A stretch of DNA of 22,976 nt from Klebsiella pneumoniae (lineage in GTDB: Bacteria; Pseudomonadota; Gammaproteobacteria; Pseudomonadales; Pseudohongiellaceae): the NCBI GenBank assembly GCA_945869725.1, contig CAMBPO010000039.1, positions 1 to 22,976 on the forward strand. The letters run 5' to 3'. Position 1 is the stretch's first letter. Every line of letters begins with the position of its first letter. The notes beneath the pieces are model-generated. The model was not told where the DNA came from. It did no database searches and saw only the letters and a program-made list of their open reading frames with translations. This document shows positions 16,575 through 22,976 of the stretch, piece after piece. A program made the position numbers and the translations under genes.

Positions 16575-17457
16575 CGTCTCTGACCAGACGATTACCCCAC
16601 CCAAGTTTACTGCGGCAAACCTCGTAATAGTTGTAGTCCAGCGGGTGGATGAGTCGCAGAGGTTCCTGCTTCCTCTGAATGATGATGCTGTCTCCCGCTT
16701 CCGTGTAGAAACGAACCTGCCCATCGCAACTGACCAGTGGCGAGTACGCCCTTTGTTTAACCACATGCAAGCGGATCACACTGCCTGCGTCGACCACCAC
16801 TGGCCGGCTGCTCAAGGTATGTGGGTACATCGGGACCAGCACCAGGGCGTTCAGTCCGGGGTGCATGATCGGGCCGCCGGCTGACATAGAGTACGCAGTA
16901 GAACCGGTCGGCGTGGCGACAATCAGACCGTCAGACTGCTGGGAATTGACAAATTGGTCATTGATGAACATTTCGAACTCTATCATCTGCGCGGCTGTGC
17001 CCGGGTGCAGCACAACGTCATTCAGCGCGGTCCCGCCCGGCAGCATCTCCTTGTTGCGCAGCACGGTAAACTCCAGCATGTATCGGGCCTCTTCCCGATA
17101 GGCCCCATCCAGTACCTCAGCCAGTGAAGTCTCAATGTCATCCGGCAGAATATCCGTCAGAAAACCAAGCCGACCCCGGTTTACACCCAAGACAGGAACC
17201 TTATGGTCAACCAGGGCGCGCGCAGCGTTTAACATACTGCCATCGCCGCCCACAACAATCACCAGATCGCACTTTGCGCCGAGTTCGTGCCTGTCAAAAA
17301 CTGCAAAACTGTGTCCTGGCACCAGGCCGCCGGTTTCTTTTTCCAGCACAATACAGACGTCACGCGATTGCAAAAAGCGGATCAGCCGCTGCAACGTTTC
17401 AACAACGCCGCCGTGACCAGATCGCCCCACCAGACCTATCTGTTTAAACTTAGTCAT
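16567..17457 (-). CDS. nadK: NAD kinase
   Basis: NadK phosphorylates NAD to NADP in the cytoplasm. The 296-residue product has the GGDG motif at 70-73 (VVVGGDGSMLNAAR), NRGRLGFLTDI, ALNDVVLHPG, and TPTGSTAYSMSAGGPI, ending in LDYNYYEVCRSKLGWG as in Pseudomonas NadK. I chose the ATG at 17457 (MTKFKQIGLVGR) because it aligns with the family N-terminus; an ATG five codons upstream (17472) is possible. It is first in the cluster nadK-glpG-DUF1315-DUF2797-pepN. Confidence 0.96.
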   Translation of the reverse strand: MTKFKQIGLVGRSGHGGVVETLQRLIRFLQSRDVCIVLEKETGGLVPGHSFAVFDRHELGAKCDLVIVVGGDGSMLNAARALVDHKVPVLGVNRGRLGFLTDILPDDIETSLAEVLDGAYREEARYMLEFTVLRNKEMLPGGTALNDVVLHPGTAAQMIEFEMFINDQFVNSQQSDGLIVATPTGSTAYSMSAGGPIMHPGLNALVLVPMYPHTLSSRPVVVDAGSVIRLHVVKQRAYSPLVSCDGQVRFYTEAGDSIIIQRKQEPLRLIHPLDYNYYEVCRSKLGWGNRLVRDDG

Positions 17458-17526
17458 GCCTAAATATCCCATGCTCGGGTTTTATTGCCAGACAGATCGC
17501 TGCGCTGGCAGCGCTCAGTGCGGGCG

Positions 17527-17535
17527 AGTATACCA
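17527..17535 (-). promoter_or_regulatory. extended -10 promoter of the nadK cluster
   Basis: On the minus strand TGG-TATACT (17535-17527) is an extended -10 (TG-N-TATAAT type). No good -35 lies 17 bp upstream, as expected for this class. The leader to the nadK start is about 60 nt and contains a 6-bp hairpin CGCTGC/GCAGCG (17498-17513). Confidence 0.55.
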
Positions 17536-17560
17536 CGCTGGTTTGTGGTTCCGCTGTCTG

Positions 17561-19888
17561 TCAGGGTGCCGACGCAAAGCCGACAACAACGGGTTCGGTG
17601 GTATAAACAAGTTCACCAGAATCTGGTAACTGATAACCCAGATATAACAGCAGTGGATGCCCCTTAATAATCGGGAGTGGCTGAAAATCCGTCAAAATTC
17701 GCAAGTATTCAATTGACTTGAGCAGACTATCGGCACTGAACGCTTTTAAATCAGCTACCGTGCCATCCCAATGAAACGTCTCTCCACGATCATTCAGTTG
17801 AATCATACCCAGGCCAGCCGCGCTCAGGTCAGCCAGCACGTGAAACCGACCGGTTCTGCCTACATGTGCCGGTTCAACATAGAACTCAGCGTTGATATCC
17901 AATGATTGTCCGGCGCTGACACTCTGCGCGAAACTCAGGCCTTTATCTGTGGACACCGACAAAGCTATGCGCGCTGAACTAGCCTCACCACCAATTTTTC
18001 CGACTTTGCGCGCCGTCATCGAAGGAACGCGTGTTGGCATATACGACGCTATCTGATATCTGACCAGATTTAGGGCTCTGACCGCATCTGCGCCAAAGGC
18101 CGCATCAGTATAATGAACGCCGCAAGGCAAACTTTCGCAGCGTACCGACGGGTCAGAAAAACGCGCAACTCTGGCTGCATTTCCAAAACGCGATGGAGTT
18201 GCCATCACTGTCACAAACTGTCCATCGACTCCATAACCCGTCGCATAGGGCAATGTTCCTCCAGCACCGTTTTCCCGTTGCGAGTGAGTGAGGCCCATAT
18301 TGTGGCCAATTTCATGGGCCAAGGCTGAGCTAACCGGGCAATTGATGGCGACCAGCGAATAGGCATTGTCACTTTCTTTAAACGACAGCATATCGCCCAT
18401 GGTCCGATAACCACCCAGATTGGCCAGCCCACACAAATCGGACTGCGCATCCAGTGGCGTGAACACCACCACCAGATCTGCTCCGAACTGACGCCTCAAC
18501 GCTGGCACATGCATGAACGCAGGATGTTTGCTGCTACTGAGTTCGTCCAGCAATGTGTACATGTCGGCGCTTGACGCCTGATAATCCACACGCGCGTGAT
18601 GCACGGGACGCAAAGTGATTGCCACACCACTGTCGCGGTAGATCTGATTTGTCAGGCTGATCAGCTGATTGATCCGGGTTGCCGTCGCTGCGCCGTATAG
18701 TGCCTCTGTGTCAGGCGTGAACAGAGCCATGACATCGATGATAATATTGCCCAGCCGATCTTGTGTTAATGCTGGCAGCAAGGATTGGTTAAAAAGACTA
18801 ACACCTTGCTCATTGGTGTCGGTGGCAATGTTGTTGACCACATTAAGATATGCATCGTCTCGCTCGCTTCCCGACAAGACAGTACTCCACAGGCGCATGG
18901 CTGCAGTTTTGGCAGGCACTCGAACGGTATAGCTGATTGATCGGCTGCTGCCAGCAGTCAGTTGACCGGGCAATGTGCATCGCAGAATTGGTTGCCTGGG
19001 TAAGGTATTACTCTCTGACTTAATGCAGGCTGGGGCACTGATCAGCTCGGTGTCTTCCAGTATAAAAAACACATCTGCACTCAGACCTGAAACCACCTGC
19101 GAGCCGGTATTGCGAAAGCGAATGGTGACTTCTATTTCAGCAGTTTCCTTAGTGAAGACTGCGAACCGATCAAAGGACTGACTGATCTCCAGCACAGAAG
19201 ACGCCATAACCCCCGAAAGATTAGACTCTGATACCGGCCGGACGGGGATGTCAGGCTGACTGCCAGATGTTGACAGTCGCAACGTAGAAAGCACCTGATC
19301 AACTGCGGGACGTGACAGGCCATCGGGGGTCAGCACATCCGGCAATACAAAATCAGAAGGCAGATGAACAGCCGGTGAATTCGACTCAGTGACCTGGTGC
19401 AGCTGTCCTGTTACACGTCCGTCAAGCCTTTGGCCCTCAAACGCGAATCGCATATCGGCATACCTGATGTCTGCCAGAATGCTGTGTGCACCCAGAGTGA
19501 CAACAATTGTCAGCGACTCCGAAGACAATTGCTGACCCGGGGCCTCTTCAGCATACAGAACCCGATCACCATTAATGTAGACGTCATCATGGGACACAAT
19601 TGCCGTGAGATGAATCAGCCCGTGTGGGCCAGGAAGAGCCAGAGAAAACTGATCACCTGTGCGTACCTGGTCAATCTGAACAAGCTCAAAATCTACCGTT
19701 ACACTGGTGACCTTTTGCCCGGCGGCCGCAGAAATCAATGGATCTGCTGCGGCCACGGCGGGACACGGCATCCATGTCAAGCACGCGGTGATCACCGTCA
19801 GCAGCAGCGAATGGCCTACATTCGGCTTGATCCAACTGAAACACATCTGCCTTAGGCTGACCGCTGCCCTGCTTAGTAACAGTTGCAT
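17561..19888 (-). CDS. large exported metzincin metalloprotease (reprolysin-like)
   Basis: A zinc endopeptidase of 775 residues. The catalytic domain (about 382-615) has HEIGHNMGLTH with zinc ligands H525, H529 and H535 and catalytic E526, followed by a likely Met-turn at M562 (TVMATPS). The cysteine pair C584/C589 (RCESLPCG) is typical of secreted forms. The N-terminal 380 residues include a probable beta-sandwich of DUF11/CARDB style (about 225-340: IRFRNTGSQVVSGL...YTVRVP) and probably a propeptide. A C-terminal beta-rich domain follows, ending GELVYTTEPVVVGFASAP. The hydrophobic signal lies at 26-40 with cleavage near AVA-A (46-47). The start is uncertain: ATG 19888, GTG 19909, or ATG 19846, which gives a shorter n-region. 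ITAC (33-36) could be a lipobox. No cognate secretion genes are visible. Confidence 0.85.
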   Translation of the reverse strand: MQLLLSRAAVSLRQMCFSWIKPNVGHSLLLTVITACLTWMPCPAVAAADPLISAAAGQKVTSVTVDFELVQIDQVRTGDQFSLALPGPHGLIHLTAIVSHDDVYINGDRVLYAEEAPGQQLSSESLTIVVTLGAHSILADIRYADMRFAFEGQRLDGRVTGQLHQVTESNSPAVHLPSDFVLPDVLTPDGLSRPAVDQVLSTLRLSTSGSQPDIPVRPVSESNLSGVMASSVLEISQSFDRFAVFTKETAEIEVTIRFRNTGSQVVSGLSADVFFILEDTELISAPACIKSESNTLPRQPILRCTLPGQLTAGSSRSISYTVRVPAKTAAMRLWSTVLSGSERDDAYLNVVNNIATDTNEQGVSLFNQSLLPALTQDRLGNIIIDVMALFTPDTEALYGAATATRINQLISLTNQIYRDSGVAITLRPVHHARVDYQASSADMYTLLDELSSSKHPAFMHVPALRRQFGADLVVVFTPLDAQSDLCGLANLGGYRTMGDMLSFKESDNAYSLVAINCPVSSALAHEIGHNMGLTHSQRENGAGGTLPYATGYGVDGQFVTVMATPSRFGNAARVARFSDPSVRCESLPCGVHYTDAAFGADAVRALNLVRYQIASYMPTRVPSMTARKVGKIGGEASSARIALSVSTDKGLSFAQSVSAGQSLDINAEFYVEPAHVGRTGRFHVLADLSAAGLGMIQLNDRGETFHWDGTVADLKAFSADSLLKSIEYLRILTDFQPLPIIKGHPLLLYLGYQLPDSGELVYTTEPVVVGFASAP

Positions 19889-19985
19889 ATTGCGCTCGCT
19901 ACGCACCACATGGACACAGGCCTATCGATGAATGAAAAGGGAAGAAAAATCAGCATAAGCTTATGTGGGAATTTTTTCCACCTTG

Positions 19986-20915
19986 TCATGCCTGTTGTCG
20001 CCCTTGCAACCCACCGGTATGAATCAACAGAATCGAGGTACCTTGCCGGTAAAGCCCCTGTTCCACGCGCTGATAGACGGCAAGTAACGCTTTTGCGGTG
20101 TAAACCGGATCAACAGCAATAGGATTTTTTGCTTCAAACTCAGAGATAAATTGTAATAAAGACGACGGAAAGCGTGCATACCCTCCGCAGTGGTATTCAG
20201 TCTCCAGAGTCCAGCAATCTGCCAACTGCTCTGGAGAAATCAGATCAAGCCAACCTTCGATTTCCCCGCGCAAATAACCGGCACCTTTAAGGACTGCAAT
20301 GCCACGCACATGTGGCGCATTAACCCAGTTGATCTCACTCAGTCCCGCTGTCAGACCCGCAAGTGTAGTACCCGTGCCACAAGCCAGTACAATTTCGTCA
20401 ATAGCACTTCCATTAAGACTGCGCTGAATCACTGAGGCCAGCATTTTGCACCCTGTTACACCGGTCTGATTAGCGCTGCCTTCAGGGATCATATAAAAAT
20501 CTCCAAACCTGTGTTTCAAATTATCAATGAATTCAGCCGTGTGCCGACGGCGATAATCCAGTCGACTGATGGGTAGAAGCGTCATGCCACACGACCGGGC
20601 GAAGTTGAGTGTTTGAGTCGGTCTCTCGCCATCATCACCGCGGATGACGCCAATAGTGCTGAACCCGAACCGCCGTCCGGCCTCAGCCAGTGCATGGATA
20701 TGATTTGACCAGGCACCCCCAAAACTCAGCAACGTCTGATAACCAAGATTGCGGGCAAGCTCAATATTCGGGAATAACTTGAAGGGTTTGTTGCCGTTTA
20801 ACAGTGGATCAGTGCGCTCAAGATGTAACATCAGCACATTGATTCCATGTGCATCAAACATCGGATGATTCAGCTTTGAAATCGGAACCTGAATGGGTTG
20901 CTCAAGTACAGTCAT
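19986..20915 (-). CDS. PLP-dependent ACC deaminase / D-cysteine desulfhydrase family enzyme
   Basis: A fold-type II PLP enzyme of 309 residues. NGNKPFKLFPN places the Schiff-base lysine at K43 (equivalent to K51 of Pseudomonas ACC deaminase). SFGGAWSNHIHALA matches the substrate-binding GG-x-x-SN loop, and ACGTGTTLAG the phosphate-binding loop. DPVYTAKAL and IHTGGLQG match the C-terminal part. Family members release ammonia from ACC or from D-cysteine (with H2S and pyruvate); D-cysteine desulfhydrase activity is the more general guess but substrate cannot be read from the motifs. It lies between the tRNA-Asp terminator and the metalloprotease gene, with the same orientation. Confidence 0.88.
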   Translation of the reverse strand: MTVLEQPIQVPISKLNHPMFDAHGINVLMLHLERTDPLLNGNKPFKLFPNIELARNLGYQTLLSFGGAWSNHIHALAEAGRRFGFSTIGVIRGDDGERPTQTLNFARSCGMTLLPISRLDYRRRHTAEFIDNLKHRFGDFYMIPEGSANQTGVTGCKMLASVIQRSLNGSAIDEIVLACGTGTTLAGLTAGLSEINWVNAPHVRGIAVLKGAGYLRGEIEGWLDLISPEQLADCWTLETEYHCGGYARFPSSLLQFISEFEAKNPIAVDPVYTAKALLAVYQRVEQGLYRQGTSILLIHTGGLQGRQQA

Positions 20916-20951
20916 GGACCCGGCTTTGTATCAGGATGTGGCTGCAGAAAC

Positions 20952-20979
20952 AAAAAAGCCCTTGGCAAGCAAGGGCTTT
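20952..20979 (-). terminator. Rho-independent terminator of the Val-Asp tRNA operon
   Basis: On the minus strand AAAGCCCTTG (20979-20970) pairs with CAAGGGCTTT (20964-20955) around a 5-nt loop, with U6 from the A run at 20952-20957. It lies 12 bp past the tRNA-Asp CCA and upstream of the PLP enzyme gene. Confidence 0.92.
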
Positions 20980-20991
20980 CACAACTAATAA

Positions 20992-21068
20992 TGGCGGACC
21001 GGACGGGGCTCGAACCCGCGACCTCCGGCGTGACAGGCCGGCATTCTAACCAACTGAACTACCGGTCC
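20992..21068 (-). tRNA. tRNA-Asp (anticodon GTC)
   Basis: The reverse complement begins GGACCGGTAGTTCAG and ends CCGGTCC-G-CCA, a 7-bp acceptor stem with encoded CCA. The anticodon loop CTGTCAC holds GTC. Very similar to E. coli tRNA-Asp. It is 77 nt with CCA, and a GUN-anticodon queuosine substrate. Confidence 0.97.
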
Positions 21069-21126
21069 GCAGTACTTACGCAAGCTACACGATTTAAGGT
21101 GCTGCCTGTCAGTGTCACATTCTGAC

Positions 21127-21202
21127 TGGTGGGATGTGAGGGATTCGAACCCCCGACATTCGCCTTGTAAGGGCGACGCTCTACCAACTGAGCTAACATC
21201 CC
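21127..21202 (-). tRNA. tRNA-Val (anticodon TAC)
   Basis: The reverse complement begins GGGATGTTAGCTCAG and ends ACATCCC-A-CCA. The anticodon loop CTTACAA holds TAC. It is 76 nt with encoded CCA and is the first gene of a two-tRNA operon, 58 bp before tRNA-Asp. Confidence 0.97.
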
Positions 21203-21221
21203 GCTGTGTTGAGTGGAGCGC

Positions 21222-21249
21222 ATTTTACCGACTTGAACTCGCATGTCAA
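21222..21249 (-). promoter_or_regulatory. promoter of the Val-Asp tRNA operon
   Basis: On the minus strand a consensus -35 TTGACA (21249-21244) and a -10 TAAAAT (21227-21222) are 16 bp apart. The sequence after the -10 is GC-rich (GCGCTCC), as at stringently controlled stable-RNA promoters. tRNA-Val starts 19 bp beyond the -10. Confidence 0.85.
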
Positions 21250-21330
21250 ACATATTTTCATCTTTTCACCCGGCTGAAAATCTCTCTTTGCTGTACAAGC
21301 GCGAGGGGCATCGCTAGTATTGCAACCGGT

Positions 21331-21356
21331 TTTCAGCAGCCATTCGGTTGCTGAAA
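21331..21356 (+). other. hairpin in the queD leader
   Basis: TTTCAGCA (21331-21338) pairs with TGCTGAAA (21349-21356); a G-U pair and CC/GG extend the stem to 11 bp with loop ATTC. It ends 28 bp before the queD start. It is followed by GTTTCTG, too poor in T for a clear terminator. It does not fit the preQ1 riboswitch pattern I know. Confidence 0.55.
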
Positions 21357-21384
21357 GTTTCTGAATTCAGCCGGCAAATCATCT

Positions 21385-21750
21385 ATGGAAATTTATAAAG
21401 AATTTAATTTTGAAGCTGCACATCGATTGCCCAATGTACCGATGGGACACAAATGTGCACGATTGCATGGTCATTCTTTTAAGGTGCGTCTGGTTGTCAG
21501 AGGGCCGGTGGGTGAGCACAGCGGCTGGGTGATGGATTTTGGTGATATCAAAGCCGCTTTTAAACCAGTATGGGAACAACTGGATCATCACTATCTCAAT
21601 GAGATACCCGGTTTGGAAAATCCTACCAGTGAAAATATTGCTGAATGGATCTGGCGGGCGATTAAGGTCAATCTGCCTGAACTGTGTCGAGTAGAAATAC
21701 GCGAAACCTGCACCAGCGGCTGCATTTATTCCGGCCCATTGTCAGCCTGA
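21385..21750 (+). CDS. queD: 6-carboxy-5,6,7,8-tetrahydropterin synthase
   Basis: QueD converts 7,8-dihydroneopterin triphosphate to 6-carboxytetrahydropterin, the second step of preQ0/queuosine synthesis, in the cytoplasm. The 121 residues match the family. Zinc ligands are H13 (FEAAHRL), H28 and H30 (RLHGHSF); the catalytic cysteine is C24 (GHKCARL). [28 protein letters not shown] and [11 protein letters not shown] match E. coli QueD. It stands alone here, with no other que gene, and its end overlaps the convergent flavoprotein gene by 9 bp. Confidence 0.97.
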   Translation: MEIYKEFNFEAAHRLPNVPMGHKCARLHGHSFKVRLVVRGPVGEHSGWVMDFGDIKAAFKPVWEQLDHHYLNEIPGLENPTSENIAEWIWRAIKVNLPELCRVEIRETCTSGCIYSGPLSA

Positions 21751-22953
21751 AAGCCGAACAGCTTGAAGAAGTTGATTAGCAAGTTCAGTTTTGATTGCCA
21801 TAAAATCTTTTGGCCGATTCACACAGTCTGCTGCAATAATTTTACCTTCTTTGAAATAGCGCACAACAAATCCACTGCGATCTGCTGGATTAAGTGAACC
21901 CTCCATTTCTGTGCGATCAAAGTCCTGTGAAAGTCCTACTGACTGCAACTTAATATCAAACTGATCGGACCAGAACCACGGTACAGCCTGGTATTTTTCA
22001 GTCAGTGCAGTCATGTTGACTGCCACTGCACGGGACTGGTCATTTGCATTTTGCACGGACTCCAATCGCAAGCGGCGCTGGTACAAATGCGCCGGATGAC
22101 TGCAACAATCGCCAGCAGCAAAGATATTTTTATCACTGGTTAATCCGTACTCGTCGACCTCAATACCATTATTGATAACCAGACCGGCATCCTTTGCCAG
22201 CTGGATCTCGGGCACTACGCCCACACCAATAATCACCAGCTGAGCAGGGAAAACCGAGCCGTCGACACATCTGACCGACTCAACACTGTGCTCGCCATTA
22301 ATATTAGTGACATTGGCGCCACAGTATATGTTTACGCCATGCATTTTATGCAAATCACGGAAGTAACCCGAGACCTGTTCACCTGTGACTCGTTGCAGCA
22401 CACGCTCGGCGCGCTCAAGCACGGTGACATCAATATCCATTCCTCTGATCACCGCCGCCGCTTCCAGTCCAATATAACCGGCACCTACAATAATGGCCTC
22501 TTTAACATCGGACAAATGCGCCCTGATTGCCAGCACGTCTTCAAGTGTTCGCAGATAAAAAACTCCCCGCAAACCCTGCCCCAGTGGCAAACGGATCGCA
22601 TGAGCACCGGTACACAATGCGAGCCGATCATAACGAATCCTCTCGCCATCGCTGCATTCAACCTGCTGACTATCACGCAACAGCGCTGTCACCTTGACGC
22701 CGAGTTTAAGTTCTATCTGATTGCTTTCATACAAGGACGCGGGCCGCAACTGTATTGATTCGGCATCTTTACTGCCAGACATCACCGCCTTTGAAAGAGG
22801 TGGCCGGTGATAGGGCAGAAAGTTCTCATCCCCAATCAACACAATCCGGCCCTGCCATCCACTTTTGCGCAAGTGCACTGCCAGCTGTGAACCGGCATGA
22901 CTGGCACCTACTACGACTGCTGTGGGCAGTTCCTGCAAGGGCAAATCAATCAT
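21742..22953 (-). CDS. FAD/NAD(P)-dependent ferredoxin-reductase-type oxidoreductase
   Basis: The 403-residue flavoprotein belongs to the rubredoxin/putidaredoxin/dioxygenase-ferredoxin reductase family, which passes electrons from NAD(P)H to a small iron-sulfur protein. Features: FAD-binding [13 protein letters not shown] (residues 13-25), PYHRPPLSK (47-55), NAD-binding [14 protein letters not shown] (154-167), FAD motif IFAAGDC (277-283), and a C-terminal reductase domain starting [10 protein letters not shown]. No ferredoxin, P450 or dioxygenase gene lies beside it in the window, so the electron acceptor is unknown. The start at 22953 is the only ATG giving the complete first Rossmann motif near the N-terminus. 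Confidence 0.9.
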   Translation of the reverse strand: MIDLPLQELPTAVVVGASHAGSQLAVHLRKSGWQGRIVLIGDENFLPYHRPPLSKAVMSGSKDAESIQLRPASLYESNQIELKLGVKVTALLRDSQQVECSDGERIRYDRLALCTGAHAIRLPLGQGLRGVFYLRTLEDVLAIRAHLSDVKEAIIVGAGYIGLEAAAVIRGMDIDVTVLERAERVLQRVTGEQVSGYFRDLHKMHGVNIYCGANVTNINGEHSVESVRCVDGSVFPAQLVIIGVGVVPEIQLAKDAGLVINNGIEVDEYGLTSDKNIFAAGDCCSHPAHLYQRRLRLESVQNANDQSRAVAVNMTALTEKYQAVPWFWSDQFDIKLQSVGLSQDFDRTEMEGSLNPADRSGFVVRYFKEGKIIAADCVNRPKDFMAIKTELANQLLQAVRLSG

Positions 22954-22976
22954 GCGAGTCTCCGTATTTATCAGGG

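Noticed and set aside
20849..21253. Open frames across the tRNA-Asp/tRNA-Val pair
   Set aside because: Typical tRNA-derived artefact peptides (GARTRDLRR, AQLVERRPYKANVGGSNPSHP).
21203..21384. preQ1 riboswitch upstream of queD
   Set aside because: The hairpin at 21331-21356 lacks the conserved preQ1 loop sequences and the A-rich tail pseudoknot.

Overview
The window looks like a chromosomal segment from a gammaproteobacterium. Three things point there: the run glnS-cysS beside ppiB-lpxH, the overlapping chain nadK-rhomboid-DUF1315-DUF2797-pepN (an order I know from Pseudomonas and its relatives), and an AcnB-type aconitase. Species cannot be fixed from the sequence. I see no phage, transposase, CRISPR array or defence genes, and most of the window is core metabolism.

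Layout. Bases 2-166 may be the 3' end of a gene entering from the left. Bases 253-662 hold a minus-strand tRNA operon (Pro-TGG, His-GTG, Arg-TCT) with its own promoter and terminator. Next come glnS and cysS on the minus strand, joined by an ATGA stop/start overlap, and divergent from ppiB-lpxH on the plus strand. A DUF1289 gene runs head-on into lpxH. acnB follows on the plus strand (5906-8500).

Bases 8501-8988 are the oddest part of the window. They carry four 25-bp tandem repeats, a long hairpin with a T6 tail (the likely acnB terminator), five 14-bp tandem repeats, and a second long hairpin beyond the 3' end of a convergent lipoprotein gene. The two hairpins have unrelated lower stems but an identical 24-nt tip. 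Relative to the gene transcribed into each hairpin, the tip has the same orientation in both.

Bases 8989-11688 encode periplasmic or envelope proteins: a BamE/SmpA-like lipoprotein, an exported PQQ-dependent sugar dehydrogenase with a promoter containing a palindrome, and a small exported protein of unknown role. Bases 11721-17457 are one minus-strand cluster read nadK, rhomboid protease (GlpG-like), DUF1315, zinc-ribbon DUF2797, pepN. Bases 17561-19888 encode a large exported metzincin metalloprotease. A PLP enzyme of the ACC deaminase/D-cysteine desulfhydrase family follows, then a tRNA-Val/tRNA-Asp operon, queD, and a ferredoxin-reductase-type flavoprotein convergent with queD.

How the genes fit together: translation is heavily represented (two aminoacyl-tRNA synthetases, five tRNAs, and queuosine synthesis through queD; tRNA-His and tRNA-Asp here are both queuosine-type GUN tRNAs). 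The rest covers lipid A synthesis (lpxH), the TCA cycle (acnB), NADP supply (nadK), peptide turnover (pepN), membrane proteolysis and secreted hydrolysis. The best candidate for something undescribed is the repeat- and hairpin-rich interval after acnB.
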